Shown one piece after another: positions 7,933-16,457 of a stretch of 64,000 nt of DNA. Below the pieces are notes generated by a model. It ran no database searches. It was not told where the DNA came from and worked only from the letters and a program-made list of their open reading frames with translations. Positions within the stretch are counted from its first letter, which is position 1. Every line of letters starts with the position of its first letter. Made by a program: the position numbers and the translations under genes. Source of the stretch: Nonomuraea endophytica (lineage in GTDB: Bacteria > Actinomycetota > Actinomycetes > Streptosporangiales > Streptosporangiaceae); assembly GCF_014203235.1 (NCBI RefSeq), contig NZ_JACHIN010000003.1:550154-614153 (forward strand). The letters run 5' to 3'.

Positions 7933-7957
7933 TTAACCTACCGGATTGCTAGGTTAA
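7933..7957. promoter_or_regulatory. GntR operator candidate (8-bp inverted repeat)
   Basis: TTAACCTA at 7933-7940 and its exact reverse complement TAGGTTAA at 7950-7957 are separated by 9 bases. The repeat ends 5 bases before the probable GTG start of the GntR gene, so binding would block transcription or initiation. Autoregulation by the GntR protein is inferred. Confidence 0.55.
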
Positions 7958-7962
7958 GTCGT

Positions 7963-8682
7963 GTGGAGACACGGCGACGGGCGGATCGGGCCCGGCAGGT
8001 GGCCGATCTGCTGCGCGGGCAGATCGTGGACGGGCAGTACGGGCGTGGCCGGCTGCCCAGGGAGGCGGCGCTGGCCCGCGACTTCCGGATCTCGCGCAAC
8101 ACCGTGAGGGCCGCCCTCGATCTGCTGCGGGAGGAAGGGCTGGTCGAGCGGTGCCCCGGCGTGGGCACGACGGTGGCGGCGGAGAAGTATCCGCACGGGC
8201 TGCACCGGCTGCTCGGCCTCGCCGAGACCCTCCACGAACACGGCGAGGTGGTCAACCTCGTCCGGACCATGACGCTCATCGAGCCCCCGGCCGCCGTCAG
8301 CCAGCGGCTGCGGGTCCCGCCGGGCGAACAGGTCGTCTATCTCGAACGGCTCCGGCGGCTCAACGGCGTGCCGCTCTCGCTCGACCTCACGTACCTGGTG
8401 CGCGAGGTCGGCGAGCCGCTCTTCGACGCCGACCTGGCGCACAACGACATCTTCGTGCTGCTCGAAGCCATCGCCGGGCAGCCGCTCGGCACGGCCGAGC
8501 TCAGCCTGGAGGCGGTCAACGCCGACGCCCACACCGCCGCCGCGCTCGAAGCGCCGCGCGGCGCCGCGCTGCTCATGGTGGAGCGGCTCACCCACCTGTC
8601 CGACGGCCGCCCGGTCGACCTGGAGTTCATCCGCTTCAGGGGCGACCGGCTGACCATGCGCGGCCACCTGAACCGGGAGTAG
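7963..8682 (+). CDS. GntR family regulator, UTRA (HutC) type
   Basis: About 239 residues. The N-terminal winged HTH runs QVADLLRGQIVDGQYGRGRLP then FRISRNTVRAALDLLREEGLV (about residues 10-75). The C-terminal ~150 residues are a UTRA effector domain, with VYLERLRRLNGVPLSLDLTYL and RLTHLSDGRPVDLEFIRFRGDR near the end. I chose the GTG at 7963, just after the 8-bp inverted repeat; upstream starts would place the operator inside the coding region. The stop is 2 bases before the ferredoxin ATG, so it is the first gene of the operon that runs to 14512 and very likely its regulator. Confidence 0.85.
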   Translation: METRRRADRARQVADLLRGQIVDGQYGRGRLPREAALARDFRISRNTVRAALDLLREEGLVERCPGVGTTVAAEKYPHGLHRLLGLAETLHEHGEVVNLVRTMTLIEPPAAVSQRLRVPPGEQVVYLERLRRLNGVPLSLDLTYLVREVGEPLFDADLAHNDIFVLLEAIAGQPLGTAELSLEAVNADAHTAAALEAPRGAALLMVERLTHLSDGRPVDLEFIRFRGDRLTMRGHLNRE

Positions 8683-8684
8683 CC

Positions 8685-8912
8685 ATGGCTCTGATCACCC
8701 AGCGGGTCGAGGTGCCCGTCACCATCGACGAGTCCCTCTGCATCGACGGCTGCACGCTCTGCGTGGAGGCCTGCCCGCTCGACTCGCTCGCGATCAGCGA
8801 CGAGACCGGCAAGGCGTACATGCACGTCGACGAGTGCTGGTACTGCGGCCCGTGCGCGGCCCGCTGCCCCGTCGACGCCGTCACCATCGACATCCCCTAC
8901 CTGCTGCGCTGA
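8685..8912 (+). CDS. dicluster 4Fe-4S ferredoxin
   Basis: A 75-residue protein with two cysteine clusters. The first is C-x3-C-x2-C-x3-CP (CIDGCTLCVEACP), with one extra residue in the first spacing compared with the classical C-x2-C. The second is CWYCGPCAARCP, the normal C-x2-C-x2-C-x3-CP. The size and the ending VTIDIPYLLR resemble AprB/ferredoxin-like partners of AprA-type flavoproteins. It presumably passes electrons to or from the flavoprotein at 11861 in the same operon. Confidence 0.85.
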   Translation: MALITQRVEVPVTIDESLCIDGCTLCVEACPLDSLAISDETGKAYMHVDECWYCGPCAARCPVDAVTIDIPYLLR

Positions 8913-8928
8913 GCTGAAAGGACGAGCC

Positions 8929-10296
8929 ATGCGCGTGGTACTCGCCGCCGCCCTCCTGCTGGCGCTCGCCGGCTGCTCCCTCTCCGGTACGGCCGCCGCC
9001 CCAGGCAAGAAGAAGCTGGTCGTCGGCTACCAGTCCAAGACCATCAACACCGTGACAGCCGGAACCCTGCTGCGCGAGCTCGGCTACCTGGAGAAGCGCC
9101 TGGGCGACGGGTACGCCGTCGAGTGGCAGGATCACGACACCGGCGCCCCGATCACCGCCAAGATGGTCGCCGGGAAGATCGACATCGGCTCCATGGGCGA
9201 CTACCCGCTGCTGATCAACGCCGCCCGCGCCAAGAACACCGAGCTGGTCTCGATCACCGGCTACAACCTGCGCGGCGGCCTCAACATGGTCGTCGTCCCG
9301 CCCGCCTCGAAGGTCACCACGCTCGCCGGGCTCAAGGGCGCCAAGGTCTCGGCCAGCGTGGGCTCGGCCGGGCACGGCACGCTGGTCCAGGCGCTGGAGA
9401 AGGCCGGGCTCGACCCGGCGGCCGACGTCGAGGTGGTCAACCATCAGCCGCCGGTCGGCGCCTCGCAACTGGAGGCGGGCGGGGTGCAGGCGTACGCGCA
9501 GTTCGTGGCCTGGCCGGGGCTGCTGGTCTTCCAGGACAAGGCCAAGCTGATCTACGACGGCTCCGCCCTGGGGGTGCCGACCTTCCACGGGGTGGTGGTC
9601 CGCGAGCCGTACGCGAAGGAGAATCCGCAGGTCGTGGACGCCTTCCTGAAGGCGCAGCTGGACGCCACCCGCTACCTGCACGACAACCCGCTGCGCGCGG
9701 CCGAGCTGGTGGCGAAGGCGACCGGGCTGCCGCCCGAGGTGGTCTACCTCTACAACGGGCCCGGCGGCATCGCGACGTTCGACGCCACGCTCAAGCCGCA
9801 GCTGAAGGCCGCCCACCAGCACGACATTCCCTACCTCAAGCGCATAAGTCAGGACTTCGCCGGAGTGGACCTCTCCCGCTTCGTCAACGACTCCTACCTC
9901 CGCAAGGCGTACGGCCCCGCCTACGACGCCGACACCGCCTCGACCGCCAACCCCGCGAAGATCACCGGCACCGACCCGGCCTGCGGCGTCCCGGTCGCCG
10001 ACCCGCGCACCGCCTCGGAACTCTGGCTGGTGGCCGGCGGCACCCAGCCCGCCGCCACCCCCACCTGCCTGCTGCGCCAGATCGCCGCCGCCGGAGCGGG
10101 AAAGGTGCGCGCCGCGTACGTGCCCGACGCCGCCACCGGCACCCGCTGGTTCGCCGACAAGTCGGTCTGGCTCCGGGAGAAGGACTCCTACCTGCCCTTC
10201 ACCACTCGCGACGGCGCCGACGCCTACCGCGCGGCACACCCGGCCGCCAAGCCCGTCACCTACGCCGAAGCCCTGGAGAAAGAGGCGGCGCGATGA
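8929..10296 (+). CDS. ABC substrate-binding lipoprotein with NosL-like C-terminal domain
   Basis: A 455-residue lipoprotein: signal peptide with lipobox LALAGC. Residues ~30-340 form an SsuA/TauA/NrtA-type binding domain ([21 protein letters not shown] split in the first strand-helix; [34 protein letters not shown]). Residues ~345-455 are an added domain starting [11 protein letters not shown], then [21 protein letters not shown] and [17 protein letters not shown]. Cys near the start, Asp/Ala/Trp in the middle and a late 'F-x-x-R-x-x-A-x-x-Y' follow the NosL pattern, although NosL normally has CGM. It is coupled to the permease by ATGA. The ligand is unknown; sulfonate-like or metal-complexed compounds are possible. 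Confidence 0.82.
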   Translation: MRVVLAAALLLALAGCSLSGTAAAPGKKKLVVGYQSKTINTVTAGTLLRELGYLEKRLGDGYAVEWQDHDTGAPITAKMVAGKIDIGSMGDYPLLINAARAKNTELVSITGYNLRGGLNMVVVPPASKVTTLAGLKGAKVSASVGSAGHGTLVQALEKAGLDPAADVEVVNHQPPVGASQLEAGGVQAYAQFVAWPGLLVFQDKAKLIYDGSALGVPTFHGVVVREPYAKENPQVVDAFLKAQLDATRYLHDNPLRAAELVAKATGLPPEVVYLYNGPGGIATFDATLKPQLKAAHQHDIPYLKRISQDFAGVDLSRFVNDSYLRKAYGPAYDADTASTANPAKITGTDPACGVPVADPRTASELWLVAGGTQPAATPTCLLRQIAAAGAGKVRAAYVPDAATGTRWFADKSVWLREKDSYLPFTTRDGADAYRAAHPAAKPVTYAEALEKEAAR

Positions 10297-11063
10297 GACA
10301 GGCCGCCAGGATCGGCTCGCTGCTGGCCGCCGCCGCTCTCTGGCAGGTGCTCACCGTCACCGACGCCCGCCTGTGGCTGCGCTTCGACCGGCTGCCGTCG
10401 CTGGACGAGGTCGCGGTGCGCTTCGCCGCCGAGCTGACCACCTCCCTCTACTACCTCGACCTGCTGCAGAGCCTGCTGCGCATCCTCACCGGCTTCGCCA
10501 TCGCCGCCGTGGCGGGGGTCGCGGCCGGCGTGCTGGTCACCCGTTCGCGCCGGGCGGGGCCGGTGCTGCTGCCGCTGCTGGAGGTGGTGCGGCCGATCCC
10601 GGCCATCGCGCTGGTGCCGATCGCGATCCTGCTGTTCCCCGCCGACGAGCAGGGCATCGTCTTCATCACCTTCGCCGCCGCCTTCTTCCCGATCATGGTG
10701 AGCACGCGGCACGCCGTACGCGCGCTGCCGACGCTCTGGGAGGACGCGGTCAGGACGCTCGGCGCCGGCCGCCGCCACGTGCTGTGGCACGTCGTGCTGC
10801 CCGGCATCCTGCCCGGCGTGTTCGGCGGGCTGTCGGTCGGCATGGGCGTGGCCTGGATCTGCGTGATCTCCGCCGAGATGATCTCCGGCGAGTTCGGGGT
10901 CGGCTACCGCACCTGGAACGCCTACACGCTGGTCGACTACCCGGCCGTGATCGTCGGCATGGCCACCATCGGCCTGCTCGGCTGGCTCACCTCCGCCGGA
11001 GTCGAGCTGGTCGGGCGCCGGGTCACCCGCTGGCTGCCGCGCGGGGAAGGGAGCCTCGCGTGA
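10293..11063 (+). CDS. ABC transporter permease (SsuC/TauC type)
   Basis: A 256-residue inner-membrane permease with about six hydrophobic segments. The cytoplasmic coupling loop [26 protein letters not shown] (about residues 150-175) is the EAA motif of BPD_transp_1 permeases. [18 protein letters not shown] is typical of the nitrate/sulfonate/taurine group. It overlaps the binding-protein stop by four bases and the ATPase start by four bases, so the three transporter parts are made together. Only one permease gene is present, so the channel is expected to be a homodimer. Confidence 0.88.
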   Translation: MRQAARIGSLLAAAALWQVLTVTDARLWLRFDRLPSLDEVAVRFAAELTTSLYYLDLLQSLLRILTGFAIAAVAGVAAGVLVTRSRRAGPVLLPLLEVVRPIPAIALVPIAILLFPADEQGIVFITFAAAFFPIMVSTRHAVRALPTLWEDAVRTLGAGRRHVLWHVVLPGILPGVFGGLSVGMGVAWICVISAEMISGEFGVGYRTWNAYTLVDYPAVIVGMATIGLLGWLTSAGVELVGRRVTRWLPRGEGSLA

Positions 11064-11860
11064 CCACGCTGACCGAGCGGGCCCCCGCCGTGCGCGGGCT
11101 GGCCTTCGCCGTCGAGGCGCTCACCCTCGGCTACGGCCGCGCCCCCGTGCTGCGCGAGCTGGACCTGGCGATCCGGCCGGGGGAGGTGCTGGCCGTGGCC
11201 GGCGCGTCGGGGTCGGGCAAGTCCACGCTGCTGCGCGCGCTGGCCGGGCTGCTGGCCCCCGCCGCCGGCCGGGTCCTGGCCGACGGCGTCGTGGTGGCCG
11301 CCACCTCCGCCGACCGGGCCATGGTCTTCCAGGACGACGGCCTGCTGCCCTGGCGTACCGTCCGGCGCAACGTGGAGTTGCCGCTGGCGCTCAGGAAGGT
11401 GCCCCGGGCCGAGCGCCGGGCCGCGGCGGCGTCGTGGCTGGACCGCGTGGGGCTCACCGGGTCGGCCGACCTGCTGCCCCGCGAGCTGTCCGGCGGCATG
11501 CGGCAGCGGGTGCAGCTCGCCCGCGCGCTGGCCGGGGCGCCGCGGGCCGTACTCATGGACGAGCCCTTCGGCGCGCTGGACGCGCAGACCCGCGCCGAGA
11601 TGCAGCGGCTCCTGCTCGGAGTGCTGCGTGAGACCCGCGCCACCGTCGTGTTCGTCACCCACGACGTGGACGAGGCGCTGCTGCTCGGCGACCGCGTCGC
11701 GGTGATCGGTGGCGGCTCGTTGCGCACGGTGATCGAGGTCACCCGAGAAGAGGTCACCCGAGAAGAGGTCACCCGAGAAGAGGTCACCCGAGAAGAGGTC
11801 ACCCGAGAAGAGGTCAACGGAGAAGACGACCTGCGCGCCCGCGTGCTGAAGGAGCTGTAG
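11060..11860 (+). CDS. ABC transporter ATP-binding protein (SsuB/TauB type)
   Basis: A 266-residue ATPase. It has Walker [11 protein letters not shown]-loop [11 protein letters not shown], signature [15 protein letters not shown], Walker [13 protein letters not shown] and switch FVTHDVDEA, all in the usual order. The GTG start overlaps the permease stop (GTGA). The C-terminal tail is odd: from about residue 226 it contains five exact EEVTR-type repeats encoded by a 15-bp tandem repeat and a sixth degenerate copy, forming a charged helix beyond the normal end of the domain. It energises import with the permease at 10293 and the lipoprotein at 8929. Confidence 0.9.
   Translation: MTTLTERAPAVRGLAFAVEALTLGYGRAPVLRELDLAIRPGEVLAVAGASGSGKSTLLRALAGLLAPAAGRVLADGVVVAATSADRAMVFQDDGLLPWRTVRRNVELPLALRKVPRAERRAAAASWLDRVGLTGSADLLPRELSGGMRQRVQLARALAGAPRAVLMDEPFGALDAQTRAEMQRLLLGVLRETRATVVFVTHDVDEALLLGDRVAVIGGGSLRTVIEVTREEVTREEVTREEVTREEVTREEVNGEDDLRARVLKEL
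11735..11824 (+). repeat. 15-bp coding minisatellite, five exact copies plus one degenerate
   Basis: GAGGTCACCCGAGAA repeats exactly five times (11735-11809), followed by a variant copy GAGGTCAACGGAGAA (11810-11824). As 15 is a multiple of three, copy-number change would lengthen or shorten the ATPase tail in frame. Confidence 0.95.
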
Positions 11861-14512
11861 ATGGAGATCCCCGAGCTGAGCGAGCGCCTGGAGCTGGAGT
11901 GCGAGGTGCTCGTCGTCGGCGGCGGCACCGCCGGCACGATGGCCGCGATCACCGCCGCCGAGCGCGGCGCCCGCGTCCTGCTCCTGGAGAAGGCCCACGT
12001 ACGGCACAGCGGCGCCCTGGCCATGGGCATGGACGGCGTCAACAACGCGGTCATCCCCGGCAAGGCCACCCCCGAGGACTACGTCGCCGAGATCACCCGC
12101 GCCAACGACGGCATCGTCAACCAGAAGACGATCTACCAGACCGCCACGCGCGGCCACGAGATGGTCCGCCGCCTGGAGCGCTACGGCGTGAAGTTCGAGA
12201 AGGACGAGTACGGCGAGTACGCCGTGCGGCGCGTGCACCGCTCGGGCAGCTACGTGCTGCCGATGCCGGAGGGCAAGGACGTCAAGAAGGTCCTCTACCG
12301 GGTGCTGCGCAGGCGCGACATCCGCGACAAGGTTCGCATCGAGAACCGCGTCATGCCCGTCCGGGTCCTGGTCGAGGACGGCCGGGCGGTGGGGATCGCC
12401 GGATTCGACACCCGCTCGGGCGCCTTCGTCACGGTCAGGGCCGGCGCGGTGATCCTGGCCACCGGCGCCTGCGGCCGGCTCGGCCTGCCGGCCAGCGGCT
12501 ACCTGTACGGCACCTACGAGAACCCGACCAACGCCGGCGACGGCTACGCGATGGCCTACCACGCCGGGGCCGAGCTCAGCGGCATCGAGTGCTTCCAGAT
12601 CAACCCGCTGATCAAGGACTACAACGGGCCCGCCTGCGCGTACGTGGCCAACCCGTTCGGCGGCTACCAGGTCAACAACCGGGGCGAGCGCTTCGTCGAC
12701 TCCGACTACTGGTCAGGCCAGATGATGGCGGAGGTGGCGGCCGAGATCGCCTCCGCCCGCGGCCCCATCTACCTGAAGCTGACCCACCTGCCGGACGAGA
12801 CGATCAGCGCGGTGGAGACGATCCTGCACTCGACCGAGCGGCCGACCAGGGGCACCTTCCACGCCGGGCGCGGGCACGACTACCGCACCCACGACGTCGA
12901 GATGCACATCTCCGAGATCGGCCTGTGCGGCGGCCACTCCGCCTCCGGCGTCTGGGTGGACGAGCACGGCCGGACCACCGTGCCCGGCCTGTACGCGGCC
13001 GGCGACCTGGCCTGCGTCCCCCACAACTACATGATCGGCGCCTTCGTCTTCGGCGACCTGGCCGGAGCCCACGCCGCCGCCGCTGCCACGCCCGTCCCGG
13101 CGACACTGCCCCACGACCAGGTGACCGCCGCCCACGAACTGGTCTACCGCCCGCTGCGCAACCCGGATGGGCCGCCCCAGCAGCAGGTCGAGTACAAGCT
13201 GCGCCGCTTCGTCAACGACTATGTCGCCCCGCCCAAGACCGCCGCGAAGCTGGACCTCGCGCTGGAGTCGTTCGAGCGCATGCGCGAGGAGATCGCCGCG
13301 ATGGGCGCCCGCACCCCGCACGAGCTGATGCGCTGCGCCGAGGTGGACTTCATCCGCGACTGCGCCGAGATGGCCGCCCGCGCCTCCCTGACCCGCACCG
13401 AGAGCCGCTGGGGCCTCTACCACGACCGCGCCGACCTGCCCGCCCGCGACGACGGCGAGTGGCTGTACCACCTGAACCTGCGCAAGCGCGCCGACGGCGC
13501 GATGGAGTTCCTCAAGCGCCCGGTCGAGCCCTATCTGGTCCCGGTCGAGGAGTTCGCGCCGTCCGCCGCCGCCCCCGCCGTCCTGGCCGCGCACACCTCG
13601 GCCCCGGTACGGCGCGCCGCCCCGGTCACCGCCGATCGCACCGGCGTGGGCCGCCGCTCCCCGCGCATCCTCGAACTCCATCGCCTGGCCGAGGAACAGC
13701 CCACCACCGGGCAGCTCGCCCCCTACCTGGCCGACCCCGACCCCAAGGTGCGCAGGGCCGCGATCGCCACCCTCACCGAGACCGTCCCCGACGGCGCCGG
13801 CCCCGCCCTGGTCGCCGCGCTCGCCGACGACCACGGCACGGTACGGCGGGCCGCCGCCACCGGCCTGCGCGAACTCGCCGAGGTGCTCAGCCCGCCGCTC
13901 GCCCTGGACGCGGCGCTGGCAGGCGGCGACGCGCTCGTCCGGGCCACCGCCCTGGACCTGCTGCGCGCGATGCGCCTGGGCGACAGAGAGGTCTTCGCCG
14001 CCGCGACCGCCGACGCCGACCACCGGGTGCGCATCGAGGCCATCCGCGGCCTGGTCTCGCTGGACGAATCCGACCTGGTGGCGGCCGCCGCCGATGACCC
14101 GTCGCGGGAGGTACGGGTCTGGGTGGCCAAGGGGCTCGGCATCATCGGCAAGCCCGCGCCCGTGCTGGAGACGCTGGCCGCCGACGCCGACCCGCTGGTC
14201 AGGGCGGCCGCCCTGGAGTCGTCGGGCAGCGCGGGCGGGCCGCTGGTGGCGCTGGCCGTACGGGCGATGGACGACCCGCGCTGGCAGGTGCGGGTGGGCG
14301 CGGCCCGCGCGCTCGCCGCCGCCGACCGCGCCAGTGCGCTGGCGCCGCTCGTGGCGGCGCTGTCGGATGAGAACCTCGACGTGCGCAAGGCGGCCGTGCT
14401 GGCGCTGACCCGCTGGGCGGACACGGCCGAAGCGGGTGCGGCGCTGGAGGCGGCGCTGGGCGATCCGGACGCCGACGTGCGTGCTTACGCGCGACGGGCG
14501 CTGGCCGGGTAG
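11861..14512 (+). CDS. AprA/fumarate-reductase-type flavoprotein with C-terminal HEAT repeats
   Basis: An 883-residue protein. Residues ~12-570 are an FAD_binding_2 flavoprotein: the dinucleotide fold VLVVGGGTAGTMAAITAAERG at the N terminus, AGAVILATGACGRLG in the middle, and VPGLYAAGDLACVPHNYMIG near the end of the FAD domain. The helical region after it ends near the LNLRKRADGAMEF segment, as in AprA/succinate dehydrogenase flavoproteins. Residues ~603-883 form about eight HEAT/PBS-lyase-type repeats (for example DPDPKVRRAAIATL and DENLDVRKAAVLAL). It starts directly after the ATPase stop. With the ferredoxin it probably forms an APS-reductase-like redox complex acting on the imported compound; the substrate is unknown. 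Confidence 0.8.
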   Translation: MEIPELSERLELECEVLVVGGGTAGTMAAITAAERGARVLLLEKAHVRHSGALAMGMDGVNNAVIPGKATPEDYVAEITRANDGIVNQKTIYQTATRGHEMVRRLERYGVKFEKDEYGEYAVRRVHRSGSYVLPMPEGKDVKKVLYRVLRRRDIRDKVRIENRVMPVRVLVEDGRAVGIAGFDTRSGAFVTVRAGAVILATGACGRLGLPASGYLYGTYENPTNAGDGYAMAYHAGAELSGIECFQINPLIKDYNGPACAYVANPFGGYQVNNRGERFVDSDYWSGQMMAEVAAEIASARGPIYLKLTHLPDETISAVETILHSTERPTRGTFHAGRGHDYRTHDVEMHISEIGLCGGHSASGVWVDEHGRTTVPGLYAAGDLACVPHNYMIGAFVFGDLAGAHAAAAATPVPATLPHDQVTAAHELVYRPLRNPDGPPQQQVEYKLRRFVNDYVAPPKTAAKLDLALESFERMREEIAAMGARTPHELMRCAEVDFIRDCAEMAARASLTRTESRWGLYHDRADLPARDDGEWLYHLNLRKRADGAMEFLKRPVEPYLVPVEEFAPSAAAPAVLAAHTSAPVRRAAPVTADRTGVGRRSPRILELHRLAEEQPTTGQLAPYLADPDPKVRRAAIATLTETVPDGAGPALVAALADDHGTVRRAAATGLRELAEVLSPPLALDAALAGGDALVRATALDLLRAMRLGDREVFAAATADADHRVRIEAIRGLVSLDESDLVAAAADDPSREVRVWVAKGLGIIGKPAPVLETLAADADPLVRAAALESSGSAGGPLVALAVRAMDDPRWQVRVGAARALAAADRASALAPLVAALSDENLDVRKAAVLALTRWADTAEAGAALEAALGDPDADVRAYARRALAG

Positions 14513-14546
14513 CGCCGCCACGCCGCCTCTCCATCCCTCAGGTCGG

Positions 14547-15167
14547 TCAGCCGGTCGACTCGGGCTCGGCCGACGGCGAGACCACGCTGCCGTCGTCCGC
14601 GTTGATCTTTACCTTGGCCTTGGTGCCGTCGGCGGCGCTGACGTCGGCCTCCCAGACCACCGTGCCGTTGTCGCGGTCGAGGGACAGCTCGGTGATCTTG
14701 CCGTCCGGGTACTCGGCGGCGACCTTCTCGGCGGCGTCGGTGTAGGTGGTCTTGGCCGCCTCGGCGCGCGCCTTGTGCTTGGCCTTCTCCGCCTCGTCGT
14801 CGGCCTCCGCCGAGGGCGTGCCGACGACCTTCCAGGTCATGGCGTCGACCCGGACCTTGCTCTCGGCGCCGTCCGCGCCGATGACGGTGACCTTCCACAC
14901 GCCGTTGTCGGAGTCCAGGCCGGTGACCGTGCCTTCCACGGCGGCCAGCGCGGCCTCGCCCGCCTTCTTGATGTCGTCGGCGCCGACTCCGGCGCTCGGC
15001 GAGCCCATGTCGCTGGGATCGGCCGGCGGTGTGGCCGGGCTCTGGACGGCGAGGCCGGCGGTGTTCTGGGCGCCACCGGAACCGCAGGCCGTGATCGTGA
15101 ACAGCGCGGCGGCGAACGCGGCCGCGCGGATAGCGTGCTTCTTAGTGTTTTCCCCCATGACGTGCAC
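14547..15167 (-). CDS. PepSY-domain lipoprotein
   Basis: About 206 residues. A signal peptide ends in lipobox TITAC, followed by a Ser/Pro-rich linker. Two PepSY-like units follow: one around ADDIKKAGEAALAAVEGTVTG with WKVTVIGADG, and one around TYTDAAEKVAAEYPDGKITEL with VVWEADVSAADG. Between them is a short charged helix (EADDEAEKAKHKARAEAAK). PepSY proteins are extracytoplasmic and may bind or inhibit peptidases; the function here is unknown. The start may be GTG at 15167 or ATG at 15158; an AGGAGA lies 13 bases before the GTG. It faces the flavoprotein operon tail to tail. Confidence 0.75.
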   Translation of the reverse strand: MHVMGENTKKHAIRAAAFAAALFTITACGSGGAQNTAGLAVQSPATPPADPSDMGSPSAGVGADDIKKAGEAALAAVEGTVTGLDSDNGVWKVTVIGADGAESKVRVDAMTWKVVGTPSAEADDEAEKAKHKARAEAAKTTYTDAAEKVAAEYPDGKITELSLDRDNGTVVWEADVSAADGTKAKVKINADDGSVVSPSAEPESTG

Positions 15168-15254
15168 GCTGCCCCGAATATCTCCTAGGCATTCCCGCAG
15201 GTCAGTAGATCATGAAGGCATACGGCCGGGCCCGCAGTGCTCCGGATATGCCAC

Positions 15255-15411
15255 GATAGGTCCCGAAATAGGCGACGGCGGACAGAGGAAGCCGGTGTGA
15301 ATCCGGCGCGGTCCCGCCACTGTGATCGGCGAGCGAGTCCCGACGAAGCCACTGCCCCCGCGGGCGGGAAGGCCGGGGTGAGCGTTGACCCGAGAGCCAG
15401 GAGACTCACGC
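15255..15411 (+). promoter_or_regulatory. cobalamin riboswitch
   Basis: The conserved elements appear in order. GAAGCCGGTGTGAATCCGGC (15289-15308) is followed by GGTCCCGCCACTGTGA, the hallmark CCCGCCACTGT core. Then come GAAGCCACTGCC with its hairpin partner GGGAAGGC, and finally the B12-box-like GAGAGCCAGGAGAC (15393-15406). It lies just upstream of a BtuF-type gene, the classical target. Cobalamin binding should lower expression of the importer. No database covariance check was possible. Confidence 0.93.
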
Positions 15412-15467
15412 GGTCGCCACCTCACGACCTTGGGGCGGATCTCCCCATGAGAGGAACGGTGGACGGC

Positions 15468-16457
15468 ATGCCCATCCCCGCGAGCCCGCGCGCGCTCGTA
15501 GCCCTTCTCGTCACCTCGGCCCTGGTGGCCGGCTGTGCGAGCACCCCCGCGCCCGCCGCCGAGCAGCCGGCCGGAGCCCCCGCCGGATTCCCCCTCACCG
15601 TCGTCAGCTGCGGCGTGAGCACCACCTACGAACGGCCGCCCCGCCGGGCCGTCGCGCTCAACCAGCACGCCACCGAGATCATGCTCGCGCTCGGGCTGGA
15701 GAAGTCGATGGTGGGCACCGCCTACCTCGATGACGCGATCTTGCCCGAGTACAAAGCCGCGTATGACCGGATCAAGGTGCTGGCCAAGGAGTACCCTTCC
15801 TTCGAGGCGCTGCTCTCGGCCGAGCCGGACTTCGTCTACGGCGGCTTCGAGAGCGCCTTCGACGCCAAGGAGGGCCGCGGCAGGGACGTGCTGGCAAGGT
15901 CCGGCATCGACACCCACGTCAACTCCGAGGAATGCCCGAACGGCCCGGTCACCGCGGCCCAAGCCGAGGAGGAGATCCGCACCATCGGCCGCGTCTTCGG
16001 CGTCGGCGAGCGCGCCGAGCAGCAGGCCGGCGCCATGCGCACCGTCCTGGACGGCGTGAAGAAGAGGCTCGGCGACGTCGACCCGGCCAAGGTGTTCGTC
16101 TACGACTCCGGCGACAAGACCGCCTTCACCGCGGGCGGCGCCGGCATCGGCAATGAGATGATCAAGCTGGCCGGCGGCGCCAACCTCTTCGCCGACCTGC
16201 CCAAGGCGTGGGGAAACGTCTCCTTCGAGCAGGTCGCCGAACGCGCGCCCGAGATCATCGTCATCTACGACTACGGCCAGACCACGGTCGAAGCCAAGAA
16301 GAAGTTCCTGCTGGCCAGCCCGGCGCTCAAGGACGTGCCCGCGATCAAGAAGCAGCGTTTCGCCGTGCTGCCCCTGTCGTCGGCCGTGCTCGGCGTGCGG
16401 GTGCCCGCCGGGGTGGAGGCGCTGGCCCGGCAGATCCATCCGGACCGGTTCAAGTGA
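15468..16457 (+). CDS. btuF: cobalamin/cobinamide ABC importer, substrate-binding lipoprotein
   Basis: A 329-residue lipoprotein with signal peptide and lipobox LVAGC. The mature part is a periplasmic-binding-protein type III (BtuF/FhuD) fold: RAVALNQHATEIMLALGLEKSMVG, SFEALLSAEPDFVYGG, a long central helix, then ERAPEIIVIYDYG and AIKKQRFAVLPL. I chose ATG 15468, which has GAGGAA 11-12 bases upstream, over ATG 15447. It lies directly behind the cobalamin riboswitch and overlaps the permease gene (GTGA), so B12 or a corrinoid is the likely cargo. The exact corrinoid cannot be told. Confidence 0.85.
   Translation: MPIPASPRALVALLVTSALVAGCASTPAPAAEQPAGAPAGFPLTVVSCGVSTTYERPPRRAVALNQHATEIMLALGLEKSMVGTAYLDDAILPEYKAAYDRIKVLAKEYPSFEALLSAEPDFVYGGFESAFDAKEGRGRDVLARSGIDTHVNSEECPNGPVTAAQAEEEIRTIGRVFGVGERAEQQAGAMRTVLDGVKKRLGDVDPAKVFVYDSGDKTAFTAGGAGIGNEMIKLAGGANLFADLPKAWGNVSFEQVAERAPEIIVIYDYGQTTVEAKKKFLLASPALKDVPAIKKQRFAVLPLSSAVLGVRVPAGVEALARQIHPDRFK

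Noticed and set aside
11735..11824. CRISPR-like array
   Set aside because: The 15-bp units are directly adjacent with no spacers, in frame within an ATPase gene.
13723..14424. Minus-strand Ser/Ala-rich frame under the HEAT repeats
   Set aside because: An artefact of the repeated GC-rich codons of the plus-strand HEAT region; no motif or start signal.
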